Shown: positions 1-8,356, counted from the first letter of the stretch. The stretch is 64,000 bases of DNA from [Flexibacter] sp. ATCC 35103 (GCF_001975985.1 NZ_MTQF01000007.1:1-64000), one strand, 5' to 3'. Notes: a model not told the origin generated them from the letters alone. Numbers and translations are program-made.

Positions 1-58
1 CACAAGTTATAATTAAGAATTAACAATTAAAAAGTTGCCTAAAGCAACTAACGACCGT

Positions 59-165
59 AAGGTGGTTATTGCGGCGGGGCTCACCACTTCCCATCCCGAA
101 CAGAGTAGTTAAGCCCGCCTGCGCAGATGGTACTGCAGTTATGTAGGAGAGTATGTCGTCGCCTT
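59..165 (+). rRNA. rrf: 5S ribosomal RNA
   Basis: The sequence carries the conserved 5S core: CCCATCCCGAACAGAG, then GTTAAGCCCGCC, then GATGGTACTGCAGTT. The 5' end (AAGGTGG) pairs with the 3' end (GTCGCCTTT), closing helix I. The length of about 107 nt is normal for Bacteroidota. It is the last gene of an rRNA operon whose 23S gene lies upstream of the window. Ends are set by the terminal helix and may be off by a few bases. Confidence 0.95.
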
Positions 166-172
166 TCTTTTT

Positions 173-205
173 AAAAACCCTGATTCAAACGAATCAGGGT
201 TTTTT
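173..205 (+). terminator. rRNA operon terminator
   Basis: A perfect hairpin (AACCCTGATTC, loop, GAATCAGGGTT) followed by a T-run lies 8 bp after the 5S gene. A weaker hairpin of the same kind follows at 274-304. Confidence 0.9.
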
Positions 206-273
206 GTTTTATAAAATATTGTAATTACCTGTGGGTACCAATGGTTATCGGAAGGCTACGCACTTCTTTTAAG

Positions 274-304
274 AATCCCCATCATTTGTCTGATGGGATT
301 TTTT
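274..304 (+). terminator. possible second terminator after the rRNA operon
   Basis: AATCCCCATCA pairs with TGATGGGATT, with one extra C, followed by six T. It may back up the first rRNA terminator. Confidence 0.5.
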
Positions 305-398
305 GGTTTATCAAATTCCAATCCTCAGTTTTTGGCTGAAAAGAATACAAACTACTTGGAATTGTCAACCAATATAAATTTCCGGGATACATAAAATT

Positions 399-513
399 GC
401 GTTAGGGATGGAAGCGGTATCCTTTTGCGATACTCTGTATTTCCGGCAAAGCCTCACCTAAAAATCCTCTCGCAAAAGATTTAGCTTACAAACCGACCCA
501 AAGGGAAACGCCC
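399..513 (-). repeat. GGGCGT...ACGC dispersed intergenic element, copy 1
   Basis: Read on the minus strand, the element starts GGGCGTTTCCC and ends with CCGCTTCCATCCCTAACGC, so its ends GCGTTa/TAACGC are inverted repeats. Two related copies lie at 11248-11360 and 28005-28092. Apart from this element, the gene-free stretch 206-741 shows nothing else I can support. Confidence 0.65.
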
Positions 514-741
514 AAAATATTATTTCATAAATAAAAGATGCATGTAAAGTTTGATTCGCTGTAAATCGCATTTATTTTAATTTTTAGCTTCTACCAGTAA
601 TTTTAAAATATTTAGAATATCAAAAGAAATTTATAATGGTCTTAAAGCGATTTAATTTCTTTACTTGAATTTGTGTCTTGCAATTTTAAAATTCATTCTT
701 AAATTGTATTTAATAAATTTGTTTGAGCAATAGTTTAAATT

Positions 742-1305
742 ATGACCGAGTTATTAAGTACAATAAATAGCCTGCAAGTTTTGGATGAGAAAACAGAACA
801 AGCAATAAAAAAATATTTTGTAGAAGAAAAGTTTCTGAAAAATCAATTCATTATTTGTGAAGGTAAAATAAGTTCTAAAATTTATTTTATAAAATCAGGC
901 TTGATTAGAAGATTCAGTTTACAGGACGGAATAGAAGTTACAAAATGGATCTACACCGATAATCAGTTTGTTACATCGTTGAGTAGTTTTTTTGAGCAGA
1001 AACCTTCTTTTGAAAGTTTTCAGGCTTCTGAAGATACGGTAGTATATTCTTTATCGTATCAACATGAACAAATATTATTAGAATACCCTTTGTTTTCTAA
1101 GTTTCATATTAAATTACTCCGACTTTATCTTTCCAGACTAAATGAGTTTCATCACTTCTACACTTCAATGACTGCTCAGGAAAGATATTTTTATTTGTTA
1201 AAATCATTGCCTCAAATTGTTTTGAAAGCAAAATTAAAAGATATTGCTTCTTTAATTGGTGTTAGTCCTGAGACATTAAGTAGGATTAGGGCACAAATTA
1301 ATTGA
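742..1305 (+). CDS. Crp/Fnr-family transcriptional regulator
   Basis: 187 residues. The N-terminal two thirds is a cNMP-binding-like beta barrel (FIICEGKISSKIYFIKSGLI, about residues 36-55). The C-terminus has a short helix-turn-helix ending in SPETLSRIRAQ. This is the short Crp form common in Bacteroidota, where the effector is usually unknown and cAMP is not expected. A TAAATTTG box at 714-721 could be the -7 element, but no well-spaced TTG is seen. The LpxA-like gene follows 66 bp downstream in the same direction; a functional link is not shown. Confidence 0.85.
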   Translation: MTELLSTINSLQVLDEKTEQAIKKYFVEEKFLKNQFIICEGKISSKIYFIKSGLIRRFSLQDGIEVTKWIYTDNQFVTSLSSFFEQKPSFESFQASEDTVVYSLSYQHEQILLEYPLFSKFHIKLLRLYLSRLNEFHHFYTSMTAQERYFYLLKSLPQIVLKAKLKDIASLIGVSPETLSRIRAQIN

Positions 1306-1371
1306 CTTTAGATCAATAAATGGGGTTTTATTCTTTTCAATATTTGTATCCTAATTAAAATATACAGGAAA

Positions 1372-2142
1372 TTGAAAAATATTATAATTGATAAGAAAGC
1401 TATAATTGGAAATAACGTTAACATCGGGAATTTCACAACTATTGAAAGTGATGTAATAATTGGTGATAACTCCTGGATTGGCAGTAATGTGAATATTTTA
1501 AACGGTACAAGAATTGGCGAGGAATGTCATGTGCATGCTGGAGCTGTTTTAGGAGGTATTCCTCAGGATTTAAAATATAAAGGTGAATACACTTTCTTGG
1601 TAATTGGAAATAATAATATTGTTCGGGAATTTGTTACTATCAACAAAGGAACGTCTTCAAAAAATAATACTATTATTGGTGATGGTAATTTAATTATGGC
1701 AAATACACATATTGGTCATGATTGTCTTATTGGTAATAATTGTGTTGTTGGATTTAATGTTGGTATTGCGGGTGAAGTTACTGTTGGGGATTGGGCGAAT
1801 ATTAGTGGTTTAACGGCTATCCATCAGTTTTCGATTATTGGTGAGCATTCTATGATTAGCGGTATGAGCCGCGTTGTGAAAGATGTTCCTCCTTATATAT
1901 TGGCATCACGTGAACCGTTGTCTTATTGCGGTCTAAATTTTACAGGATTAAAAAGAAGAGGTTTTCAAAGCGATAAAATTAATGAGTTGAAAGAAATATA
2001 TCGGATCATTTTTCAGGAAAAAAGAAATATTACTAATGCTTTGAATTTAATTGAAGAAAATTTTGAACAAACAATTGAGCGTGATATTATTATAAAATTT
2101 ATTAAAAAATCGACAAGAGGAATTATAAAAGGATTTTCTTGA
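1372..2142 (+). CDS. LpxA-like acyl-[ACP]-UDP-GlcNAc O-acyltransferase paralogue
   Basis: 256 residues. The N-terminal ~190 residues are a left-handed beta helix of hexapeptide repeats, and the C-terminus is helical (LKRRGF onward), as in LpxA, the first enzyme of lipid A synthesis. The THIGHDC motif keeps the two histidines (113 and 116) corresponding to E. coli His122/His125, and AIHQF keeps His151 (E. coli His160). The position equivalent to E. coli His144 is Glu135 (AGEV instead of AGHV). The start is TTG; no in-frame ATG exists before residue 110, and homology begins at residue 1. In flavobacteria the housekeeping LpxA is usually fused to LpxC elsewhere, so this is probably a divergent second copy. 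Confidence 0.8.
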   Translation: MKNIIIDKKAIIGNNVNIGNFTTIESDVIIGDNSWIGSNVNILNGTRIGEECHVHAGAVLGGIPQDLKYKGEYTFLVIGNNNIVREFVTINKGTSSKNNTIIGDGNLIMANTHIGHDCLIGNNCVVGFNVGIAGEVTVGDWANISGLTAIHQFSIIGEHSMISGMSRVVKDVPPYILASREPLSYCGLNFTGLKRRGFQSDKINELKEIYRIIFQEKRNITNALNLIEENFEQTIERDIIIKFIKKSTRGIIKGFS

Positions 2143-2262
2143 TTCAGATTTTAAGATAAAAACATGCTATATGGTCATTTTGGCTAATAGAAGATCCAAA
2201 TAGGCTACATTTCGCAGTGCTCTTATTTGGATTTTTGCATTATAAATTTAAACAATTAAAAA

Positions 2263-3069
2263 ATGCAAAAGACAATTTTTATTACAGGCGCTTCGTCAGG
2301 TTTAGGGAAATCAGCAGCAAAATTATTTCACGGCAAAGGTTGGCGTGTAATTGCGACAATGCGTAATCCTGAAAAAGAAACCGAATTAAATAAACTTAAA
2401 GATGTTATTATACTTCCTTTAGATGTTACGAGTTTAGATGAGATTATTTCAATAAGTAATAAAGTTATCAATTTATATTCGGTAGATGTTGTCATGAACA
2501 ATGTTGGTTATGGTTTAATTGGAGTTTTAGAATCATTGAACGATGAGCAAATTCAGCGTCAGATCACGACTAATTTACTTAGTGTTATTAGAGTTTCAAA
2601 AGCCTTTATTTCTCACTTTCGTGAAAAAAAGGATGGTATGTTTATTAATATTACTTCTACTTTTGGGTTAATGGGATTTCCTACCTGTTCGATTTATAGT
2701 GCTACAAAATTTGCTATAGATGGTTTTTCAGAAAGTATGGCATACGAATTAGCTCAGTTTGGGATACAAGTAAAGATTGTTGCGCCTGGAGGAATGCAAA
2801 CTGATTTTGCTGTGCGATCAATGGAGTTGGGCAAACATGATGCTTATGAACAATTAACTATGGAAGTGAGTAAAGGTTATAGTGCTGAACAAATGGCTAA
2901 TTATACTAAAGTAGAAGATATTGCTCAAATTGTTTTTGAAGCTGCGACTGATCATAAAAATAAATTAAGATATGTAGCAGGTAATGATGCTATTGACTTA
3001 TACAATCAACGCTTAAAAGAAGGAACAGAAGTACAGGTTCAGAATATAAAAACAATGTTTACTTTTTAA
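2263..3069 (+). CDS. short-chain dehydrogenase/reductase (SDR)
   Basis: 268 residues with a classical Rossmann fold. The cofactor loop is TGASSGLGKSAAKLF near the N-terminus. NNVG replaces the usual NNAG. The catalytic Ser is in NITSTFG and the Tyr/Lys pair in YSATKFA. The substrate cannot be read from sequence. It is followed after 13 bp by a small dimeric alpha/beta-barrel protein and then an AraC regulator, a common arrangement for a small inducible oxidoreductase unit. Confidence 0.88.
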   Translation: MQKTIFITGASSGLGKSAAKLFHGKGWRVIATMRNPEKETELNKLKDVIILPLDVTSLDEIISISNKVINLYSVDVVMNNVGYGLIGVLESLNDEQIQRQITTNLLSVIRVSKAFISHFREKKDGMFINITSTFGLMGFPTCSIYSATKFAIDGFSESMAYELAQFGIQVKIVAPGGMQTDFAVRSMELGKHDAYEQLTMEVSKGYSAEQMANYTKVEDIAQIVFEAATDHKNKLRYVAGNDAIDLYNQRLKEGTEVQVQNIKTMFTF

Positions 3070-3082
3070 ATTTTTTATTAAG

Positions 3083-3388
3083 ATGAAAAAACAGGCTATA
3101 GAACTTACTACTTTTAAATTAAATGATTTTACATTTAAACAATTTATTGAGGCCAATAAAGAGGTAGATGAATTTTTGAAAAAACAAAATGGATTTATTT
3201 CCAGAAATATCTCGGAATTAAAAAAAGGTTTTGTGTATGATCTTCTTGTATGGAAAAGTGTAGAGGACGGAACGAATGCCATGCATAAATTAATGACAGA
3301 ATTACACAATTCTCCTGTACACGATATGATTGATCAAAGTACAGTAAGCTGGAATATTGCGCCAATTGAACATTTTGTAAGTTTGTAA
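3083..3388 (+). CDS. small dimeric alpha/beta-barrel (ABM-like) protein
   Basis: 101 residues. The pattern of a beta strand, a helix (FKQFIEANKEVDEFLKKQ), a GF-containing strand and a VWKSVEDGTNAMHKLM helix fits the antibiotic-biosynthesis-monooxygenase/dimeric barrel superfamily. It probably shares a transcript with the SDR upstream. No specific activity can be given. Confidence 0.6.
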   Translation: MKKQAIELTTFKLNDFTFKQFIEANKEVDEFLKKQNGFISRNISELKKGFVYDLLVWKSVEDGTNAMHKLMTELHNSPVHDMIDQSTVSWNIAPIEHFVSL

Positions 3389-3432
3389 AAATAAGAGTTA
3401 CCGAAATCACAATAATTATTCAATTTTATATA

Positions 3433-4347
3433 ATGAAAAATCAGCCTAAAATATTTCATACAATATCAGAATTGCATGTTGCAATGGGGCAGCCAAAACC
3501 GATGCATCCGCTTATTAGTATTTTAAATTATGGTGAAGCTATTTTTGATCCAAAGGATTTTGAGCAAGGAATTATTTTAGATTATTATAAGATATCTTTT
3601 AAAACCCATTTTAAGGGAAAACTTAGATATGGTCATGGCTTTTACGATTTTGAAGAAGGGGGAATGTCTTTTGTATCACCTGGACAAATTTTAAAAATGC
3701 AGGATGAAGAAGCTGATTATAGTGGAATGTCATTAAATATTCATCCGGATTTTATTCGTCCATACTCATTAAACAGTAATATAAAAAAGTATGGATTTTT
3801 TAATTATTCTGCTTCTGAAGCCTTGTATTTGTCAGAGAAAGAAAAAGTTACTATCCTGGGCGTTTTTACTTCGATTCAGAATGAGCTTAACGAACGAATA
3901 GATAATTTTAGTCAGGATGTAATTATTTCACAAATAGAGCTTTTGCTTAATTACAGTAATCGTTTTTATAATCGGCAATTTATTACAAGAAAAGCTGTAA
4001 ATCATGATTTGCTTTCTAAACTGGAAAATATAATAAATGATTATTTTGATGAGGAAAAAACTTTGGTAAATGGAGTTCTCACGGTTCAGTTTTTAGCACA
4101 AGAACTGAATTTATCTTCAAGATATCTAAGTGATTTGCTTCGTAATCTTTGCGGTCAGAATACACAACAATTCATTCACGATAAATTAATCGAAAAAGCA
4201 AAAGAATATATTACAACAGGAACATTATCAATATCTGAGATTGCTTATAAATTAGGATTTGAACACCCTCAATCTTTCAATAAATTATTTAAGAAAAAAA
4301 CAAATAGCAGTCCTGTCGCATTCAAAGAATCATTTTATAAAAATTAA
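3433..4347 (+). CDS. AraC-family transcriptional regulator
   Basis: 304 residues. The N-terminal half is a cupin-like sensor region (FEEGGMSFVSPGQ). The C-terminal ~100 residues hold two helix-turn-helix motifs: LAQELNLSSRYLSDLLR, and ISEIAYKLGFEHPQSFNKLFKK with the family signature. The gene lies just after the SDR/ABM pair and 2 bp before the MazG-like gene, so the four genes are probably one functional unit. Confidence 0.88.
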   Translation: MKNQPKIFHTISELHVAMGQPKPMHPLISILNYGEAIFDPKDFEQGIILDYYKISFKTHFKGKLRYGHGFYDFEEGGMSFVSPGQILKMQDEEADYSGMSLNIHPDFIRPYSLNSNIKKYGFFNYSASEALYLSEKEKVTILGVFTSIQNELNERIDNFSQDVIISQIELLLNYSNRFYNRQFITRKAVNHDLLSKLENIINDYFDEEKTLVNGVLTVQFLAQELNLSSRYLSDLLRNLCGQNTQQFIHDKLIEKAKEYITTGTLSISEIAYKLGFEHPQSFNKLFKKKTNSSPVAFKESFYKN

Positions 4348-4349
4348 AT

Positions 4350-4667
4350 ATGGCAATAGATTTTGAACAATTAAAACAACGTTCCTTAAAAATAAGAGAA
4401 AGTTACCACGAGCTTGAGCGCACACATCACGGCAGCGAATGGAGTATTGAAGAAGATGCACTAGCTTTTTTGACTGATGCCGGTTTAGTTGGTCGTCATG
4501 TTATGTCGCAACAAGGGCGATGGCCAAAAGAAAATACCAAACAAGAATTGCAGCACAAACTTGGAGAATCAATTTGGTGGCTGACGGTTTTGGCAGAAAG
4601 AATGAATATTAATATTGAAGAAGCTACTGAGAATTTTTTAGATAATACAGAAAAGTTATTTATTTAA
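4350..4667 (+). CDS. MazG-like nucleotide pyrophosphohydrolase-type protein
   Basis: 105 residues, all-helical. The sequence SIEEDALAFLTDAGLVGR followed by LQHKLGESIWWLTVLAERM matches small flavobacterial MazG-like proteins, including the second helix with Gly-Glu before the Trp pair. The full metal-binding ExxE...ExxD pattern is not clearly present, so hydrolase activity is uncertain. The ATG lies 2 bp after the AraC stop, suggesting translational coupling. Confidence 0.6.
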   Translation: MAIDFEQLKQRSLKIRESYHELERTHHGSEWSIEEDALAFLTDAGLVGRHVMSQQGRWPKENTKQELQHKLGESIWWLTVLAERMNINIEEATENFLDNTEKLFI

Positions 4668-4672
4668 AACAT

Positions 4673-4707
4673 AAAACCTCTAAAATCATTTGACTTTAGA
4701 GGTTTTT
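4673..4707 (+). terminator. rho-independent terminator
   Basis: AACCTCTAAA pairs with TTTAGAGGTT and is followed by a T-run. It ends the unit closing with the MazG-like gene. The region 4708-4816 holds only a lysine-rich open frame without a start codon. Confidence 0.85.
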
Positions 4708-4816
4708 GCTTTTTTGCTATTTTTCTCCTTTTTAAATTTTCCGTCTTTGGTTTTAGGTGAAATTTTGTTTGTTAAATCTACATCGAGATCTTTGTAATCT
4801 TGATATACTATGTTTT

Positions 4817-5215
4817 TTACTGATTAAATTTGGTAATTGCTTCTGTACTAACTGGCGTAAAAAAGTTAATCAAATTACCATCCGGGTCACGAAATAGTAA
4901 CGAACGATTTCCCCAAGGCATTGTTGTAGGTTCCTGAACAATATCGCTTACAAAATTTTTAATTCTCTCATATTCATGATCTACATTTTCAACACGAAAT
5001 TCTAGAATTACACTTTTATTATTTTCAGGCTGAGCAATCGCTTCTCTAAAAAAGCTTAATGTTTTTGTGCTTCCAATTGCCAAAGTCGACGAACCTATTT
5101 TTATTTCTGCAAAGTCTTCTGTATACCAAATCGCTTTAAAATTAGTTGTATTTTCTAAAAATTGAACCAAACGTTTAATGTCGGCAGTAATAATTCTTAA
5201 CGATGTTAAATTCAT
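4817..5215 (-). CDS. VOC-family (glyoxalase-fold) protein
   Basis: 132 residues from the ATG at 5215. A longer frame runs to 5374, but its extra 53 residues are not VOC-like and would cross the divergent promoter region. The beta-alpha-beta-beta-beta repeats end in FRDPDGNLINFF. In metal-dependent glyoxalases the first strand starts with His and the last motif has Glu after DPDGNxI; here these are Arg and Asn, so metal catalysis is unlikely. The gene is divergent from the Crp/Fnr gene at 5345 and shares its upstream region, including a 16-bp palindrome. Confidence 0.8.
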   Translation of the reverse strand: MNLTSLRIITADIKRLVQFLENTTNFKAIWYTEDFAEIKIGSSTLAIGSTKTLSFFREAIAQPENNKSVILEFRVENVDHEYERIKNFVSDIVQEPTTMPWGNRSLLFRDPDGNLINFFTPVSTEAITKFNQ

Positions 5216-5244
5216 AATTATATTTTTTAATTGTTTTATTAGTA

Positions 5245-5252
5245 CAAAAATA
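5245..5252 (-). promoter_or_regulatory. -7 box of the VOC gene
   Basis: Read on the minus strand, TATTTTTG matches the Bacteroidota -7 consensus TAnnTTTG and lies 29 bp before the VOC ATG. No TTG lies at the usual 17-23 bp spacing, so it may need an activator. Confidence 0.45.
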
Positions 5253-5295
5253 AAATGACGTTGTGACAAGAGTATGTCAGTAGTATTTAACTTTT

Positions 5296-5311
5296 TTTGC
5301 CAAATGACAAA
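5296..5311. promoter_or_regulatory. palindromic operator candidate, copy A
   Basis: TTTGCCAAATGACAAA fits the palindrome TTTGnCAnnTGnCAAA. It lies in the divergent space between the VOC gene and the Crp/Fnr gene. An equivalent site lies at 5922-5937, so the two sites bracket the regulator gene. Binding by that regulator is an inference. Confidence 0.6.
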
Positions 5312-5344
5312 ACCTTCAAGAAAAACTTTGAGTAACTTGCAGCT

Positions 5345-5914
5345 ATGAAAGAATTTATAGAATACATATTGCAATTTGGCAATTTAAATCAACAGCAAAT
5401 TGATTTGATTTTGAAAAAAGCAAATATACTTGAACTTCAAAAAGACGAATATTTTTCTGAGGCTGGAAAAGTTGCTCAGCAAGTAGGTTTTGTTTTAAAC
5501 GGTATTGTAAGGGTTTGTTACTACAATAATAAAGGCGAGGAAATCACTAAATATTTTATTGATGAAAATAATCTGGTAGTTGATTTGGAAAGTTTTGAGA
5601 ATGAAATTCCGTCAACGGCCTATGTCCAGGCCATTACAGATACTACTATTATGGTTTTTTCTAAAAAAGACTGGAAAGAACTTTCTAATACTATCGTAGG
5701 TTGGGATGCTATAGTGCATAAAGTTGTCTCAAGGGCATTAATGCAAAAAGTAGAACGAAGAAGTCCGCAGATCTCAGAAGATGCAACTACTCGTTACCTG
5801 AAATTTTTAGAAATTTATCCTAATGTTGTCAATCGCGTTCCGCTTTCTTTTGTTGCCTCTTATTTAGGTATTACACAATCATCATTGAGCAGAATAAGAA
5901 AAAATATAAGCTAA
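5345..5914 (+). CDS. Crp/Fnr-family transcriptional regulator
   Basis: 189 residues. The effector-binding barrel covers about residues 30-110 (YFSEAGKVAQQVGFVLNGIV). The C-terminal helix-turn-helix is VASYLGITQSSLSRIRKNI. It is divergent from the VOC gene and 78 bp before an SDR gene. Matching 16-bp palindromes flank the gene at 5296-5311 and 5922-5937, suggesting it controls itself, the VOC gene and the SDR gene. Confidence 0.87.
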   Translation: MKEFIEYILQFGNLNQQQIDLILKKANILELQKDEYFSEAGKVAQQVGFVLNGIVRVCYYNNKGEEITKYFIDENNLVVDLESFENEIPSTAYVQAITDTTIMVFSKKDWKELSNTIVGWDAIVHKVVSRALMQKVERRSPQISEDATTRYLKFLEIYPNVVNRVPLSFVASYLGITQSSLSRIRKNIS

Positions 5915-5921
5915 GTCGCTT

Positions 5922-5937
5922 TTTGTCAAATGGCAAA
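5922..5937. promoter_or_regulatory. palindromic operator candidate, copy B
   Basis: TTTGTCAAATGGCAAA has the same symmetric positions as copy A. The box GACCTTTG at 5959-5966 resembles the -7 element (7 of 8). If it is used, the palindrome centre would lie about 42 bp before the transcription start, the usual place for a class II Crp-type activator site. Confidence 0.6.
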
Positions 5938-5992
5938 TGATTTCATTTTTAAATCCATGACCTTTGTTTTAATAATTTAAAAAATAAGAAAA

Positions 5993-6730
5993 ATGAAGTC
6001 AGTATTAATTACAGGAGCAAATAGAAGCATTGGTTTAGAACTGGTAAAAGAACTTTCTAAAAAAGGATTATTCGTTTATTTAGGAGCGCGTGATCTTGAA
6101 AAGGGAAAAACTGCAGTAAAGGAGTTAACCGCAAACGGATATGAAAATATCAAAGCAATTAAAATAGATGTTACAAAATCCGATTCTATTTTGGCTGCGA
6201 AAAACATCGTTCAAAACGAACAGGGAAAATTAGATATCTTGATTAATAATGCAGGAATCAGTGGAGCGTTACCACAAAATGCATCAGATACATCGATAAA
6301 AGATATTCAGGAAGTATTTGATACAAACTTTTTTGGTGTTATTAGCGTTACGCAGGCATTTTTAGAACTGCTTAAAAAATCAGATAATCCAAGAATAAGT
6401 AATATTACGTCCGGACTTGGATCTTTGACTTTGCACAGCGATCCTAACTGGAAATATTATAATTTTAAATCATCAAGTTACGGAACATCTAAAGCAGCAT
6501 TAAATGCATATACAATTAATCTTGCTTATGAGTTAAAAGATTTGCCATTTAAGGTAAACGCAATTGATCCGGGTTACACTGCAACAGATTTTAATCATCA
6601 TAACGGTCCCGGAACAATTGAAAGTGCAGCTGCTTTTATCATTAAACATACACTTACGGATGAAAATGGACCAACGGGGAAATTTTTCAGCAACGATATC
6701 GAGGATGAAACAGAGATAAGTCCTTGGTAA
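5993..6730 (+). CDS. short-chain dehydrogenase/reductase (SDR)
   Basis: 245 residues. The cofactor loop is TGANRSIGLELV, with NNAG at about residue 86, Ser in NITSGLG and the catalytic pair in YGTSKAA. The Arg in GARDLEKG after the second strand suggests NADPH preference. It is preceded by a palindrome shared with the Crp/Fnr regulator upstream, so it is probably a target of that regulator. Substrate unknown. Confidence 0.88.
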   Translation: MKSVLITGANRSIGLELVKELSKKGLFVYLGARDLEKGKTAVKELTANGYENIKAIKIDVTKSDSILAAKNIVQNEQGKLDILINNAGISGALPQNASDTSIKDIQEVFDTNFFGVISVTQAFLELLKKSDNPRISNITSGLGSLTLHSDPNWKYYNFKSSSYGTSKAALNAYTINLAYELKDLPFKVNAIDPGYTATDFNHHNGPGTIESAAAFIIKHTLTDENGPTGKFFSNDIEDETEISPW

Positions 6731-6750
6731 TATATAGATAATATTAAATT

Positions 6751-6782
6751 AAAAAACTCCTTAAGTTCTTAAGGAGTTTTTT
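6751..6782 (+). terminator. rho-independent terminator
   Basis: AAACTCCTTAAG pairs with CTTAAGGAGTTT, followed by a T-run and preceded by an A-run, so it can serve both the SDR gene and the convergent XRE gene. Confidence 0.88.
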
Positions 6783-6815
6783 GCATTATAAAATGATATG
6801 TTTTTTATAAAAGGA

Positions 6816-7229
6816 TTATTTCCCGTTTAATAATTTTTCTAAATATTCAACTTTGTCTTTTTCAGCCTGCACTAAACGTTCGTATAGTTTTTTATTTTCT
6901 TCGTAAGATTCAACTAACTTATCAAGCGGATGAAACGTACATTGATGATTATTATTCCCAATAGTTCCCTGACTATTATCGTAGAAATTATTAAAATAAC
7001 TAATTGCGGCTTCGTCAGAGAAATTTTTAAGCGCTTCCAGACTTACTCCTAAGGCTTTTGCTACAGGAATAAGTTTGTCATCATCGATAGATTCACTGTT
7101 TTCCAGTGCAGAAATCGTTTGCTGACTCATGCCCAAAGCTTGTGCCAATGCTTCTTGTTTCATATCTCGAAGTTCACGAATTCGGCTAATTTTTCGCCCA
7201 ATGTGATTTGATTTTGTAATTGTGCTCAT
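6816..7229 (-). CDS. XRE-family helix-turn-helix regulator
   Basis: 137 residues. The HTH_3 domain covers residues ~10-65 (MKQEALAQALGMSQQTISAL...GVSLEALKNF). A linker and a C-terminal coiled coil (VESYEENKKLYERLVQAEKD) probably mediate dimerisation. The M1 start is needed to keep the first HTH helix whole. A strong promoter ends 4 bp before this ATG, so the mRNA may be leaderless. It is divergent from the AraC/GyrI-like gene at 7415. Confidence 0.85.
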   Translation of the reverse strand: MSTITKSNHIGRKISRIRELRDMKQEALAQALGMSQQTISALENSESIDDDKLIPVAKALGVSLEALKNFSDEAAISYFNNFYDNSQGTIGNNNHQCTFHPLDKLVESYEENKKLYERLVQAEKDKVEYLEKLLNGK

Positions 7230-7233
7230 AATT

Positions 7234-7264
7234 CAAAGATAATGTTAAGGGTAATAACAAACAA
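7234..7264 (-). promoter_or_regulatory. promoter of the XRE gene
   Basis: On the minus strand, TTG (7264-7262), 20 bp, then TATCTTTG (7241-7234) fits the flavobacterial TTG/TAnnTTTG consensus exactly. The -7 box ends 4 bp before the start codon. Confidence 0.75.
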
Positions 7265-7414
7265 TATATAAAAAACATATTTAGCATTGTACGATACCAT
7301 AAAAATGATTTGGTGCGCTATAAACTATTGCTTATTATATAAAACAAAAGTACGATTTTTGAGACATGGAATATAATTTTAATTTTACCTTCGCAAAAAT
7401 ACACATCCAACTTC

Positions 7415-8356
7415 ATGACAAAAGAAGAATCTATTAAGGAGTATTACTTTAGGATCAATAAGAGTATTGATTATATAAAAGAAAATCTTCATGAAGATTT
7501 ATCGTTAGAGAAACTGGCTTCGTTGTCTAGTTTTTCAAAATTTCATTTTCATAGAATTTTTAAGTCGGTAACCGGAACTACAATAAATGAATTTATTAGG
7601 AATGCAAAAATTGAAAGAGCTCTTTTTTTCCTGATGAACAATCCTTCAAAAACAATTCATGAAATTTCTATTGATTGCGGGTTTTTAAGTATTTCTTCTT
7701 TTTCAAGAAGTTTTCGTGAAGCTCAAAATACTACGCCAAGCGAATGGCGTAAGCATTACAAAAATAGCAATATTGGTATAATAGATAGCAATATTGGACA
7801 AATCCAGACCAAGATCGAAGATTACCTTGCACTCAAATTAAATAATTTAAAAAATAACGAAATGAGTGCAACAATGAAAATTGATTTTGAAATCAAAAAA
7901 CTGGAAGAATTTAATGTCATTTACATCAGGAATCTAAATGTTCATAACCATGATAGTGAAACATTTGGTAAAATGTTTGATCAGCTTTTTAGTTGGGCGG
8001 CTCCAAGAAATCTAATCCATTTTCCTGAAACCAAAGCATTGACTGTTTATCGAAGCAATGCTAATTTAGAGGGAATGCTTCAGGCTGATGTTTGTTTATC
8101 TGTTCCGGATAACATTGTTGGGGAAGGTTTAATTGGTAATACGAAAATAAGTGGCGGATTATATGCTGTTTTTCATAAAGAAGCGCCAATGTCTGAATGT
8201 TTTAAAACCTGGAATTATATTTATGATGTTTGGTTTGAAGAAAATGGTTATCAGCCTGATAATAGAAATTTCTTTTTAAGTCATTTAAACGATCCTAAGT
8301 CGCATCCTGAAAACTTACATATCATAGATATTTATATTCCGATAAAATTGCTTTAA
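7415..8356 (+). CDS. AraC-family regulator with GyrI-like effector domain
   Basis: 313 residues. The order is inverted relative to classical AraC: the DNA-binding domain is N-terminal (about 12-112; LASLSSFSKFHFHRIFK and ISIDCGFLSISSFSRSFR), then a linker, then a GyrI-like small-molecule-binding domain from ~155 (FEIKKLEEFNVIYIRN to the C-terminal LHIIDIYIPI). Such proteins (Rob/BmrR type) often sense drugs or bulky hydrophobic compounds; the ligand here is unknown. No neighbouring efflux gene is present. Confidence 0.87.
   Translation: MTKEESIKEYYFRINKSIDYIKENLHEDLSLEKLASLSSFSKFHFHRIFKSVTGTTINEFIRNAKIERALFFLMNNPSKTIHEISIDCGFLSISSFSRSFREAQNTTPSEWRKHYKNSNIGIIDSNIGQIQTKIEDYLALKLNNLKNNEMSATMKIDFEIKKLEEFNVIYIRNLNVHNHDSETFGKMFDQLFSWAAPRNLIHFPETKALTVYRSNANLEGMLQADVCLSVPDNIVGEGLIGNTKISGGLYAVFHKEAPMSECFKTWNYIYDVWFEENGYQPDNRNFFLSHLNDPKSHPENLHIIDIYIPIKLL

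Noticed and set aside
4681..4823. Lysine-rich open frame on the minus strand after the VOC gene (reads VYQDYKDLDVDLTNK...)
   Set aside because: It has no start codon, is a frame-shifted continuation past the VOC stop and overlaps a terminator. It could be a gene remnant but cannot be supported.
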